A stretch of 64,000 nt of DNA from Syntrophaceae bacterium UBA6087 (GTDB taxonomy: Bacteria; Desulfobacterota; Desulfomonilia; UBA1062). Positions 42,291 through 51,352 of this stretch are shown here, piece by piece. A program made the position numbers and the translations under genes. Where the stretch lies: the NCBI GenBank assembly GCA_002448235.1, contig DIXF01000007.1, positions 62,001-126,000 on the forward strand, given 5' to 3'. Under the pieces are notes generated by a model. That model had not been told where the DNA came from. It did not search any database and saw nothing but the letters and a program-made list of their open reading frames with translations. Within the stretch, counting starts at the first letter, position 1, and each line of letters starts with the position of its first letter.

Positions 42291-42668
42291 TTACCGCTCC
42301 CTCTTCCACACCATGTCCTGCTCGGACTTGAATCTTAAGGTTCCTCCGTCTTCAGGGGAGTAGAGGATGCTCATGAGGTTGGAGGCTTTGTTGCGGTCTG
42401 CATAATAGACCGAGTACTGGGTCGAGTCGGGAAGCCGACCTTTTTCCGAGTTGATCTTCGTAATGGCGTTTTCGATTACTCCGAGGTCCGAGCTTATGAT
42501 GATTGTCTTAGAGGTAAATTCGATGGAAACGCCTGCGCTGTCTTCGTCTCCGGCCTTCCAGGTCCCGATGATCTCACTCGGAACGGACGGTCTGGCAGAA
42601 CAGGCAGCACAGATCATTGCACACGTGATTATTGCAACCAGGAGTTGACGCTTCCTCACGGATATCAT
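42291..42668 (-). CDS. Small lipoprotein of unknown function
   Basis: 125 aa. Signal peptide ending in a lipobox, IICAMICAACSA, with the lipidated Cys probably at residue 23; then a globular domain with IIGTWKAGDED and FTSKTIIISSD, resembling small DUF-type lipoproteins that measure like lipocalin folds. Upstream of and co-oriented with the pilY1 operon, but 300 bases away, so a link to pili is not certain. Confidence 0.72.
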   Translation of the reverse strand: MISVRKRQLLVAIITCAMICAACSARPSVPSEIIGTWKAGDEDSAGVSIEFTSKTIIISSDLGVIENAITKINSEKGRLPDSTQYSVYYADRNKASNLMSILYSPEDGGTLRFKSEQDMVWKRER

Positions 42669-42874
42669 GGTTATTCCTCCTCAAAAATTCCATGCCGGTA
42701 TTCTCCCTTGGTTTGCCCCCGTTGTCAAGAATCGTCCTCGATATATCAGCAGGGTCTCTTGAGAGATTCATGCTGTATGGAGATGAATCGTCGAAGGTTT
42801 CCCGTCGCGGGACCGCTGAAGGTTTGCCTGCCCGATCGGGCGTGTATATCTCCGGATGCAAGGCCCAATCAGTT

Positions 42875-43372
42875 CTAATCACCTGTTGCCAGAGCCCTCT
42901 TTAGAACCGGCTTGATCGAACCGTAGAGAACGAGGATCATAAGCGGCGCCGCCAAAGCCCAGACAAAGGCTGCCTGCAGGGTGGTACCGCCGAGGAGCCT
43001 TAACGTCTGGGTGAAATCGGACATGGAAAGGGTCGTACGGGAAAGCAAATCCCCGGTCAGAGGGTGATATCCGAACAGATACGCCCCGGCCATGAAGAAC
43101 GGGATAAAAAGGACTATCTGCAGGGGGTAGGCAAGCCAGTTTCCCAGCTGTGTCACTACAACATTGAGCCGGAAGACGAGGGCAACGGCGATGCAGAGGA
43201 TCGAGGTCACTCCCAGGACAGGAAGCGTTCCCAGGGTAATGCCCCATGCCATGCTCAGCGCGATCTTTTCCGGGGTGATCCCCTGCTTGAGCAGGTCGGC
43301 GATCTGCGTGATAATCCTTGAAGGGATGTATTTCCGCATAATGGGATTATTCTTTACCTTTTCCGAAGGCAT
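42875..43372 (-). CDS. DUF2062 membrane protein
   Basis: 165 aa. GITPEKIALSMAWGITLGTLPVLGVTSILC is the DUF2062 hallmark, followed by NVVVTQLGNWLAYPLQIVLFIP and two more hydrophobic segments. Integral membrane protein; function of the family is poorly defined, sometimes linked to polysaccharide or lipid export. Single gene. Confidence 0.85.
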   Translation of the reverse strand: MPSEKVKNNPIMRKYIPSRIITQIADLLKQGITPEKIALSMAWGITLGTLPVLGVTSILCIAVALVFRLNVVVTQLGNWLAYPLQIVLFIPFFMAGAYLFGYHPLTGDLLSRTTLSMSDFTQTLRLLGGTTLQAAFVWALAAPLMILVLYGSIKPVLKRALATGD

Positions 43373-43678
43373 CTGGCAACCGTCAATTCTTAAGGAAGTA
43401 CCGGATATTGCTCTCTTATATATTTAAATACCATCCTGGCACAAAGTATCAACCATCCGGGTACTGTTCGCCTGGAGGGTTTTGGCCCGATACCCGGCCT
43501 CTGATGCGCCCTGAAAGGAATACGCCGAAATGACATGTATCTTCCTCTAACTAACTAACTTTTCCTGAGTTTTTTGTCTTTCCCAATTGCAGGACACGGA
43601 ATTTTCGGCTATAGGATGCCTAAAAAGTCATTGGCGGTCATGTTTTCTTTAAGCCATTGCACCCATGGGGAGATGTGT
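43373..43678. other. Intergenic region without gene
   Basis: About 300 bases between divergent genes, containing a CTAACTAACTAA triplet repeat near 43550 and presumably both promoters. A frame upstream of the CBS protein start (from 43574) is open but lacks an RBS. Confidence 0.45.
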
Positions 43679-44155
43679 ATGAAGGCCAGAGATCTGATGG
43701 TGCCGGTGAATGCGTTTCTGATGCCCGGAGACAGTGTTGAGGAGTTTTTCACGAATATACGAGTAGTACGGTCATGGGAAAAGACCTGCGGTATCAGGTC
43801 TCTGCCGGTCCTCGATGCTGAGGGAAAGCTGGTGGGCGTACTCTCCATGCATGACATACTCAAAGCGGTGTATCCCTCATATCTCTATGAGACGGATTTG
43901 AGCCTGTTCACCTGGGACGGGATGCTGGAGTCCCTGGCACCGAAGATCCTGGGCAAGAAGGTGGCCCATCTCATGACCAAGGGCGTCATTACCGTCAGAG
44001 ACGACCATCCCCTCATGGAATGCGTCGACCATATGCTGAAACATCGCATCTCGACGCTGCCGGTTCTCGACCATGACGGAAAGCTGAAGGGTATGATCTA
44101 TGAAAGCGAGGTGTTCTTCGCCGTTGCAGACGCCCTGTTCGGAGGCAAAGAATGA
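43679..44155 (+). CDS. CBS-pair protein coupled to the ion transporter
   Basis: 158 aa. Two CBS motifs: KARDLMVPVNAFLMPGDSVEEF with SLPVLDAEGKLVGVLSMHDIL, and VAHLMTKGVITVRDDHPLMEC with LPVLDHDGKLKGMIYESEV. Adenosine nucleotides usually bind such pairs. ATG 43679 chosen for GGGGAG 7 bases upstream. Its stop overlaps the transporter start (ATGA), suggesting that it regulates the transporter in response to nucleotide state. Confidence 0.88.
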   Translation: MKARDLMVPVNAFLMPGDSVEEFFTNIRVVRSWEKTCGIRSLPVLDAEGKLVGVLSMHDILKAVYPSYLYETDLSLFTWDGMLESLAPKILGKKVAHLMTKGVITVRDDHPLMECVDHMLKHRISTLPVLDHDGKLKGMIYESEVFFAVADALFGGKE

Positions 44156-45489
44156 GCCCGCAAGCTGCTTTCTGGATCGCCACGGTAATCTTCATCCTGG
44201 CCTATGCGCTGATCGTCTCCGAAAAGATTCATAAGACCATCGTTGCATTGTCGGGCGCAGCGCTCATGATCGTCCTGGGCATCGCCACCCAGGAGGAGGC
44301 CTTCCATTCTCCCGAGCTCGGCGTGGACTGGAACGTCATCTTCCTGCTCTTTTCCATGATGGTGATCATCAATATCATGCGGCCCACCGGCATCTTCGAG
44401 TATATCGCAATCAAAAGCGCCAAGTTCGCCAGGGGCAAGCCATTCATGATCATGGTCGTTTTCTCGGTGGTGACGGCTGTCTTATCCGCATTCCTCGATA
44501 ACGTTACCACAGTCATCCTGATCGCGCCCGTCACTCTGTTCATCTGCGAGGCACTCGAGCTGGATGTGGTCCCCTACCTCATCACCGAGGCGCTCGCATC
44601 GAACATAGGCGGGACCGCAACCCTGATCGGAGACCCGCCGAATATCATGATCGCCTCCAAGGCAAGCCTGGACTTCATGGCCTTTCTCAACAACCTCGCT
44701 CCGGTTGTGGTCATCATAGTTATAGTCTACGTGATCACCCTGAAGTTCATCTTCGGCAAAAAGCTTACCGTGAAAGAAAACCTGCGCCGGCGCGTCATGG
44801 CTATGGACGAGAACGAGGCCATAAAGGACCCTGTGCTGATCAAAAAGTCCCTGTTCGTGCTCGCGATCACCATGACAGGCTTTGTGCTTCACGGCATGCT
44901 CCACATGGAGCCCGCCACGATCGCCCTTTTCGGAGCTGCGACCCTGTTGCTCATTTCCCGCATCAAGGAGCCTCATCACATCCTATCGGAAGTCGAGTGG
45001 ACCACCCTCTTCTTCTTCATCGGTCTCTTCATCATCATCGGCGGCGTGGTCAAGGTCGGGCTCATCGGGCTCATGTCTGTCAAGGTGCTCGAACTGACCC
45101 AGGGCAACCTCTTTGCAACGAGCATGGTGGTAATGTGGTTCTCGGCCTTTGCCTCTGCCTTCATCGACAATATCCCTTACGTGGCAACCATGAACCCGCT
45201 CATCATCGACATGGCCAGACAGCTCTGGCCTGACTTGCAGGGCACGGCCCTACTCCACCACCCGGACCTCATGCCCCTGTGGTGGTCTCTCGCCCTGGGC
45301 GCCTGTCTGGGCGGCAACGGCACCGCCATCGGAGCCTCTGCCAATGTCATCGTGGTCGGCATGGCGGAAAAGATGGGCCGACCTATCTCGTTCAAGAGGT
45401 TCATGCTCTATGGCATGCCGCTCATGATCGAGTCGGTGATCATCGCTACGCTCTATGTCTGGCTGAGGTATTACGTCCTGCATATCTGA
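44152..45489 (+). CDS. ArsB/NhaD-type ion transporter (Na+/H+ antiporter-like)
   Basis: 445 aa, about 11 hydrophobic segments. Two inverted-repeat halves marked by AFLDNVTTVILIAPVTLF and AFIDNIPYVATMNPLI, plus GGTATLIGDPPNIMIA and LGGNGTAIGASANVIVVG, signatures of the ion transporter superfamily members NhaD and ArsB. Sodium/proton exchange is the commonest assignment; the absence of neighbouring ars genes argues against arsenite. Confidence 0.88.
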   Translation: MSPQAAFWIATVIFILAYALIVSEKIHKTIVALSGAALMIVLGIATQEEAFHSPELGVDWNVIFLLFSMMVIINIMRPTGIFEYIAIKSAKFARGKPFMIMVVFSVVTAVLSAFLDNVTTVILIAPVTLFICEALELDVVPYLITEALASNIGGTATLIGDPPNIMIASKASLDFMAFLNNLAPVVVIIVIVYVITLKFIFGKKLTVKENLRRRVMAMDENEAIKDPVLIKKSLFVLAITMTGFVLHGMLHMEPATIALFGAATLLLISRIKEPHHILSEVEWTTLFFFIGLFIIIGGVVKVGLIGLMSVKVLELTQGNLFATSMVVMWFSAFASAFIDNIPYVATMNPLIIDMARQLWPDLQGTALLHHPDLMPLWWSLALGACLGGNGTAIGASANVIVVGMAEKMGRPISFKRFMLYGMPLMIESVIIATLYVWLRYYVLHI

Positions 45490-45618
45490 TACGGCGGTCT
45501 GTAAGAGCACTTCTAACCGGCATGAGCAAGGCGGTCGGAGTATTGTTTAAGCGAATAATTTGCCCTTACCCCTCCCGGCATTATTGTATGGTTAATATTT
45601 ATGACTGGAGGACAGCTC

Positions 45619-46095
45619 ATGGAGGGCAAAAAGATCAGCGACAGCTCGGTGCTCATGGCACAGCTCATGTCGCCGGAAGATGCGAATATCGCAGGCAACG
45701 TCCATGGCGGCGTAATCATGAAACTCATTGACGGTGCAGCAGGTACGGTGGCTGCACGTCACTCGCGGAGCAATGTAGTGACGGCATCCATTGACCGTTT
45801 GAGCTTCCACGATCCGGTCTTTATTGGAGACCTCGTATCCATCAAGGCGAGCCTGAATATGGTCGGCAAGACCTCCATGGAAGTTGGTGTGCGCGTCGAG
45901 GCCGAGAATATTATCACCGGCCTGGTGCGGCATACAGCCTCGGCTTATCTGACCTTCGTGGCCCTGGACCCGGAACTGAAACCCAGAAGCGTCCCGCCGC
46001 TGATCCATGAAAACGATGAACAGAAACGGCGTTCCCGCGAGGCCCAGGCGCGCAGGGAAATGCGCAGGCAGGAAAGGGAACGGGAAAACTCCTGA
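45619..46095 (+). CDS. Acyl-CoA thioesterase, hotdog fold
   Basis: 158 aa. MSPEDANIAGNVHGGVIMKLIDGAAG is the conserved N-terminal active-site segment of YciA/BACH-like thioesterases (Asn and Asp of GNVHGG..D), followed by ASIDRLSFHDPVFIGD. C-terminal tail is highly charged (RRQERERE). Start at ATG 45619 behind TGGAGGACAG; the frame opens at 45601. Hydrolyses acyl-CoA to acid and CoA; substrate not deducible. Confidence 0.9.
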   Translation: MEGKKISDSSVLMAQLMSPEDANIAGNVHGGVIMKLIDGAAGTVAARHSRSNVVTASIDRLSFHDPVFIGDLVSIKASLNMVGKTSMEVGVRVEAENIITGLVRHTASAYLTFVALDPELKPRSVPPLIHENDEQKRRSREAQARREMRRQERERENS

Positions 46096-46152
46096 TGCCA
46101 TACGAAAAATGTGGAATCCGCCCGTACTCCAGATAAGACATAAGGAGCCTGC

Positions 46153-46504
46153 CTAGAGGTTCGTCTTGAGTACCAGGACCGGTAATGGGGCCGCGGGATT
46201 TGCTGTTTTTGAGGACCATGTGGCCGCAGTTCTTTTTAGGGTTCAGCTCCAGCTTGGGACCCTTGGCCTCCATGAACAGGGCATTGGCAAAGGCGTACCG
46301 GATATCCTCCAGGATGTCGTCGTCGTTCGTTTTGCTGACCGGGTACGTCTTGGTGGGTATGTGGATGACATCGAAATCCCGGTCGTTTTCGAGCCTGTCG
46401 CCGACAACCCCGATGATGTGGGCCAGGTCCAGCCTCGTTTTGAGTCGGTCGAGCTCCATGATCACCGAATAGGGGATAAGGTGCCTTTGAGACCTTCGCA
46501 GCAA
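46153..46504 (-). pseudogene. Coding-like remnant downstream of mazG, probably frameshifted
   Basis: The minus strand from about 46490 to 46180 has codon usage like real genes and reads HLIPYSVIMELDRLKTRL, then TNDDDILEDIRYAFANALF, but has no RBS or good start (only TTG 46504). Its frame runs on through the antisense of the thioesterase gene to 45914. A one-base shift near the G-rich tract at 46185-46195 would instead end the protein in LPVLVLKTNL at a TAG (46153-46155). The opening strand of a PIN-like fold may be missing. Family not recognised with confidence; could be an intact small gene with an unusual start. Confidence 0.35.
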
Positions 46505-46564
46505 GGTTCGGAAGTTTGAATATCTTTTTATATTTAAAGCACTTGTCTTCTATATCGCACGCGG

Positions 46565-47344
46565 CTATTCGGGGATCTCTTCCTTTGCGGAGTCCCAGAT
46601 CGAATCCATCTCCTCGAGGGTCATATCCTCGAGCTGAACGCCTCTTTTCTTGGCTTCGTCCTCGATCTTTGAAAACCGTTTCCTGAATTTCCGGTTCGTC
46701 TTCCGCAAGGCGGCTTCGGGGTCGACCCCGGTGTATCTCGCCAGATTCACGATGCTGAAGAGCAGGTCTCCGATTTCGTTTTCAATCTCTTTCTCATCCC
46801 TCTTCTGAATCGCTTCGCGAAGCTCGTTCGCCTCTTCCCTTACCTTGTCGAGCACCCCTTCCGGGTCTTTCCAGTCAAAACCTACCCGGGATGCGGAAGA
46901 CTGCATCTTGCGAGCGTAGAGAAGGCCGGGAAGCGCCTCGGGGATGCCGTCCAGGATGGACTTCCGCCCGGTTTTGCCTTCTTCTTTCTTCTTCAGGCGG
47001 TCCCAGTTCCTGATGACTTCTTTCGAATCCGAAACATTTTCACTTCCGAATACGTGGGGATGGCGATAGATGAGCTTGTCCGCAAGGTCGTTGATGACAT
47101 CCCTGATCGTAAACTCGTTTAAATCTTTCGCGATGACGCTGTGAAAGACGACCTGAAGAAGCAGATCGCCGAGCTCCTCGCGCAGGTGGCCGACATCACC
47201 GTCGTCAATGGCTTCCGCGAGCTCGTATGCCTCCTCGACTGCACACCGGGAGATGCTCTTGTGGTCCTGCTCCGCATCCCAGGGGCACCCTCCCGGCGCC
47301 CTGAGCTTCTCGAATATCCCTACCAGCCGGTCGAATTCTTCCAT
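46565..47344 (-). CDS. mazG: Nucleoside triphosphate pyrophosphohydrolase MazG
   Basis: 259 aa, two MazG repeats. First with GGCPWDAEQDHKSI, CAVEEAYELAEAI and EELGDLLLQVVFHS; second with EEANELREAIQKRDEKEIENEIGDLLFSIVN. The ExxE12-28ExxD magnesium-binding pattern is intact in both. Removes non-canonical or damage-associated NTPs by pyrophosphate release. Full family length. Confidence 0.95.
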   Translation of the reverse strand: MEEFDRLVGIFEKLRAPGGCPWDAEQDHKSISRCAVEEAYELAEAIDDGDVGHLREELGDLLLQVVFHSVIAKDLNEFTIRDVINDLADKLIYRHPHVFGSENVSDSKEVIRNWDRLKKKEEGKTGRKSILDGIPEALPGLLYARKMQSSASRVGFDWKDPEGVLDKVREEANELREAIQKRDEKEIENEIGDLLFSIVNLARYTGVDPEAALRKTNRKFRKRFSKIEDEAKKRGVQLEDMTLEEMDSIWDSAKEEIPE

Positions 47345-47643
47345 TATACTTGTCCTCCCGGTACCGCTTAAGCGTTGATCTTTTAAGCGAAAGACGCTCT
47401 AAGCATACCTGTACAGAATAAAAAGAGTGATACATCCTCCTGCAGGAATTGCAAGAACCATATCCCAAATCTACGCGCCGAGGACAAGGAAAGAGTGAAA
47501 GATTCCTTATGGTATTTATCCCTTGAAAATGGGGCAATGATATGGCGATATACGAATTGGAGGATGTGTTCGCAGATTGCTGCCTTGACCCCTTTGGTTT
47601 GCATGCACACCCTAATTTTTCATAAAGGCAGGTGTATATCCGT

Positions 47644-48147
47644 ATGAGCGATATATATTACTTTCTTACCCAGCACCCCTTTTTCACCGGTCTCCTGACC
47701 GGCCTCATCATTACCGTCGTTGTGTGGCTCCAGAGTCTGCTGAAGCAGAGAACCCTCCGCAAGGAAATCGCGAATCTCAAGGAGAGCCTGTATACCAAAC
47801 TGCAGATCGAGGCCAAAGGCCATATGACCAGAGAAAACGAGCTCGACGAGCTGAAAAGGCAGAACGAAAATTTACGGGTCACGCTCCGGTCGCTGCAGCA
47901 GAAGCCCGGCCGCGCAGAGATCCGCCAACTCCATGTATATGACAAGGCCGTCCATGCCATGCTCGCCAGGGCGCCGGGTTTTGCCCCTACATGGGAGATG
48001 GTGGTCAGGGAAGCGGAAGAAGAGATCCGGCAGACGGAATCAGGAATCAGCGCTTTTTTCCGAAGGGTGTTCATCTCCCCGAGCCCTACCCTGAAAGAAG
48101 GAACCGGCACCAGGCTCATCGATCACGAGGAAAAGAAAGAAGAGTAA
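47644..48147 (+). CDS. Membrane-anchored coiled-coil protein of unknown function
   Basis: 167 aa. One hydrophobic segment near the N-terminus (FTGLLTGLIITVVVWLQSLL), followed by a long charged coiled coil (KEIANLKESL to ENLRVTLRSLQQK) and a globular C-terminus with FAPTWEMVVREAEEEI. Likely anchored in the inner membrane facing the cytoplasm. ATG 47644 preferred; GTG 47632 is in frame. Family not recognised. Confidence 0.75.
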   Translation: MSDIYYFLTQHPFFTGLLTGLIITVVVWLQSLLKQRTLRKEIANLKESLYTKLQIEAKGHMTRENELDELKRQNENLRVTLRSLQQKPGRAEIRQLHVYDKAVHAMLARAPGFAPTWEMVVREAEEEIRQTESGISAFFRRVFISPSPTLKEGTGTRLIDHEEKKEE

Positions 48148-48149
48148 CT

Positions 48150-49595
48150 TCAGAGCTCTATCGCCGGGCACTCCGGGCGCTCCATGCAGACCGACGGCGC
48201 ATGGCCTTCTATCACCCGCATGGACTTCCACTTTCCCCCGCGGAACCGGGTAAAAAAGGCCAGTCCGAGGATGATCCCGTACAGCGATGCAATGGTCCAT
48301 CCTACGTAAATCCCGCCTCCCAGGATGACAATCCCGACATAGCTCGGAATCACAAGTATGAAGAATGAGACTGCCACGATCATGTACATGACGAACCGTG
48401 TGTCGCCCGCTCCCTTCAATGCAGATGCAAAGATGATGTTCAGCGTGTCGAACAGGGAATAGACGGCCACGAACTTCAGCAGGATAACGGCGAGGCCCCG
48501 GATATCCTCAAACGCCCTCTGGTCCGCCCTGGCGGCAAAAGGCTCGATGAACAATCCCGGAGCGGCTACGTACAGGGCCGAGATAGAAGCCATGTACATG
48601 AAGGTCACGATAAATCCCGAGTATACGCTCCTCTGGGCAAGATCGGGCCTGTTCTTTCCAAGATACTGCCCAACGAGCACCGAAATGGCGATGCCGACGC
48701 CGATCATGGGCATGAAAGCGATGGTATTGATATTGAAAGCGATATTCGTCGCTGCCAGATTTACCGTACCGAGCCTGCCCATGATCATGATAAAAGCGGT
48801 GAATCCCGCCATGTCCAGCAAGAACTGAACACCCGAAGGCACCCCGAACCGGATCAGCCTCAAGAAGAGCTCCTTTTCAGGCCTCCACCCGGCAAGGACA
48901 TGAAACACACGGTTATACGACGGCCGGACAACTATCACGGCATATGCGATAAAGTTATAGAAGCCTGCAATGACGGTTGCTATGGCGGCTCCCTTGATGC
49001 CCATGGCCGGTATGCCCATAAACCCGAAGATCAGGAGATAATCCAGGACGATATTGATCCCGGTCATGGTGATGTTGACCCACATGACAATCCAGGTCTT
49101 TCCCATCCCGGAAAAAAAGCTGGACAAGGCTGCAGAGGCGATCACCGGCGCAGAACCTAGGCAGAGATACTGGAAATATATGATCTCATCCTCCCGGACA
49201 TCCGGTGGATGGCCGATCCATTCAAACAAAGGCCTTGCCAGGGGGATAATGGACAGGATAATGACGCCGCCTATCATAGCCACATAGAGGCCCTGCCAGA
49301 GGGCCGGACCTATCCTGTTATACCTGTTCGCACCGTAATATTGGGCCACGAAGGTGCCGACGTAACTCGCGGTTCCGATGAAGAGGCTCATGGCCGTGAA
49401 GTTCAGGATGCCCGCGGGGGATGCAGCTGCAATGGCTTCGGGGGAATACCAGGCGAGGAACATGCGGTCCACGAACTGCTGCAGCGACCACGATCCCGTG
49501 CTCAGAATAAGGGGGAACGCCAGTTTGAGTACCTCGCGGAAACCTCCGGGATTGTTCCAATATCCGCGAAGCACGCGCCGATTGTCTCTCTTCAT
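48150..49595 (-). CDS. MATE-family efflux transporter
   Basis: 481 aa, twelve hydrophobic segments. N-terminal half begins LKLAFPLILSTGSWSLQQFVDRMFLAWYSPEAIAA, and the second half has RFGVPSGVQFLLDMAGFTAF; both are MATE hallmarks. Exports cationic drugs or metabolites using Na+ or H+. It ends two bases from the preceding convergent gene. Confidence 0.92.
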   Translation of the reverse strand: MKRDNRRVLRGYWNNPGGFREVLKLAFPLILSTGSWSLQQFVDRMFLAWYSPEAIAAASPAGILNFTAMSLFIGTASYVGTFVAQYYGANRYNRIGPALWQGLYVAMIGGVIILSIIPLARPLFEWIGHPPDVREDEIIYFQYLCLGSAPVIASAALSSFFSGMGKTWIVMWVNITMTGINIVLDYLLIFGFMGIPAMGIKGAAIATVIAGFYNFIAYAVIVVRPSYNRVFHVLAGWRPEKELFLRLIRFGVPSGVQFLLDMAGFTAFIMIMGRLGTVNLAATNIAFNINTIAFMPMIGVGIAISVLVGQYLGKNRPDLAQRSVYSGFIVTFMYMASISALYVAAPGLFIEPFAARADQRAFEDIRGLAVILLKFVAVYSLFDTLNIIFASALKGAGDTRFVMYMIVAVSFFILVIPSYVGIVILGGGIYVGWTIASLYGIILGLAFFTRFRGGKWKSMRVIEGHAPSVCMERPECPAIEL

Positions 49596-49843
49596 TTTAT
49601 ACCACCCGGGAGTCTGTTCTTATGACGTTATCCCCAAAAGCATATCATTTTTCTTGGGCATCGTGCCTCTGATCTAGATATTATATAAGGCTTGGGAAAA
49701 AACTCGGCAAGAAAGTTTATGTTTACCGGAAAAGGAATGTTCGAACCTTTTTACGTGTATTTTCATCAAATAAATAATGATGACAAACAGGCAGCGAAGT
49801 GATAGGTCCTTTTTGTCAAAGCACCCTTGAAGCGGAGGAAATA

Positions 49844-50077
49844 ATGGCTATAGAGCGCGAACAGGTTGAAAAGGCACTGGAGAAGACACGTTCCGTCCTG
49901 CGCGGAGACGGCGGGGATGTGGAGCTCGTGGATGTAACGGGTGACGGCGTCGTGCAGGTGCGCCTGAAGGGCGCCTGTGGAGGATGCCCTATGGCCACCA
50001 TGACCCTGAAGTCCCTGATAGAGCGCGTACTGAAAAAAGAAGTTCCTGAAATCAAATCCGTACAGCAAGTACTGTAA
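49844..50077 (+). CDS. NifU C-terminal domain-type Fe-S scaffold
   Basis: 77 aa, single Nfu domain: VLRGDGGDVELVDVTGDG then KGACGGCPMATMTLK with Cys45 and Cys48 that bridge a [4Fe-4S] cluster at a dimer interface. Start at ATG 49844, six bases after GCGGAGGA; frame opens at 49799. Delivers clusters to client proteins; the many Fe-S proteins in this window are plausible clients. Confidence 0.92.
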   Translation: MAIEREQVEKALEKTRSVLRGDGGDVELVDVTGDGVVQVRLKGACGGCPMATMTLKSLIERVLKKEVPEIKSVQQVL

Positions 50078-50110
50078 GGATACTCGAAGGTTACATGAAA
50101 TTAATGCGCC

Positions 50111-50148
50111 GGCAGGATGGAGAAGCTCCGGTTCCTTTTCATCCTGCC
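50111..50148 (+). terminator. Hairpin downstream of the NifU-like gene
   Basis: Perfect 9-bp stem GGCAGGATG / CATCCTGCC with a 20-nt loop, 33 bases after the stop. It lacks a strong T run, so termination is probable but not certain. Confidence 0.5.
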
Positions 50149-50168
50149 TTCGTGATAAATCGGATCCC

Positions 50169-51173
50169 GTGATAATCAAGGAATTCCCCCCTTTCGAAGG
50201 CATTCATGCTATTGTCCTGCCTCTGACCGGCTTCGGCGATCTCATCACCTCGAACATGTTCGTTCTCGGGAGCGGTCCGGTCACACTCATCGATACAGGG
50301 CCGAAGTATCCGGGGGCGCTCGATTTTTTCCGCGACGGGCTCAATAAGGCAGGCTTTGATTTTTCCGATGTGGAGCGCATCATCATCACCCACGGCCATA
50401 TCGACCACTTCGGTTTGGCGTCGGAGATCATCCGGTCTGCCGGGCACCCCATTCCATGCCATCTCCACAAGAACGACGCCTGGCGCACCTTGAGCGGCTA
50501 TATCCGTAAAGGATACTGGAGCGAGGAATCTTCCGTATTCACCCGGATGGCAGGCATGCCGGAAAAAGCCATCGTCCGCATGGAACGGCGCTCCGCCTTT
50601 TTCAAGAATTTCTGCGATCCCCTTGATGAAGCCCTCCCTCTGGAAGACGGCGATACCTTCACCGGCGACGGCTTCAGCCTGAAAACCATCCACACCCCGG
50701 GACACTCACCCGGAAGCTGCTGCCTGTATGAGGAAAAAGAAAAGATCCTGTTCACCGGCGACCACATCATCAAGCACATCACGCCCAACCCCATCACGGA
50801 GGTTCACAAGTCGTTTCTCGGTGATCCGTCGTATAAAAGCCTTCTGGCATATGAAAAATCGCTCGGCAAAGTAGAAGATCTCGATGTACGTTTTGCGTTC
50901 TCCGGCCACGGCGAATACATAGACAATCTCAAGGCACTCATATCCCGCTACCGCTCCCATCATGAGAAGCGCAAGCTGCAGATTGTCGAATCTCTTACCG
51001 ACGGGGCCCGGCCTGTCTATGACCTGGTCGAAGACCTCTTCCCCGATCTGCCGGACAACGAGATTTTCCTGGCAATCTCGGAAGTTTTCTCGCATCTTGA
51101 GGTACTCATCGAAGAAGGCAGGGTAGTACTCGATCATAACGGCCCCCCGGCACTTTTCCGGGCGGTTGTCTGA
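50169..51173 (+). CDS. Metallo-beta-lactamase-fold hydrolase, LACTB2-like
   Basis: 334 aa. Zinc motif THGHIDHFG (HxHxDH), then HTPGHSPGSCCLY and FTGDHI, with a C-terminal winged-helix-like extension containing SHHEKRKLQIVESL, as in LACTB2-type proteins. GTG start. Substrate unknown; relatives include nucleases and thioester hydrolases. Confidence 0.85.
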   Translation: MIIKEFPPFEGIHAIVLPLTGFGDLITSNMFVLGSGPVTLIDTGPKYPGALDFFRDGLNKAGFDFSDVERIIITHGHIDHFGLASEIIRSAGHPIPCHLHKNDAWRTLSGYIRKGYWSEESSVFTRMAGMPEKAIVRMERRSAFFKNFCDPLDEALPLEDGDTFTGDGFSLKTIHTPGHSPGSCCLYEEKEKILFTGDHIIKHITPNPITEVHKSFLGDPSYKSLLAYEKSLGKVEDLDVRFAFSGHGEYIDNLKALISRYRSHHEKRKLQIVESLTDGARPVYDLVEDLFPDLPDNEIFLAISEVFSHLEVLIEEGRVVLDHNGPPALFRAVV

Positions 51174-51352
51174 AGCCGTTGCCTTTGAGGATATCCGGGA
51201 CCGTACATCATACAGGGCCTTTCAAAATCACTATCGATATAGTAGGATTAAAAACCGATATCATGAAACGCTTGATCAGGAGCCGTTTGAAGGGATGAAT
51301 GTATCCATGAAGGGTTTGATTCCGCTATTTCGTACGCCGGAGGAGTCGGGCA

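Noticed and set aside
42088..42309. 73-codon minus-strand frame before pilY1
   Set aside because: Overlaps the lipoprotein end, no RBS, no recognisable family; could be a decayed fragment but not supportable.
47383..47610. 75-codon minus-strand frame between mazG and the coiled-coil protein
   Set aside because: No RBS and no domain. The gap shows no clear RNA structure either.
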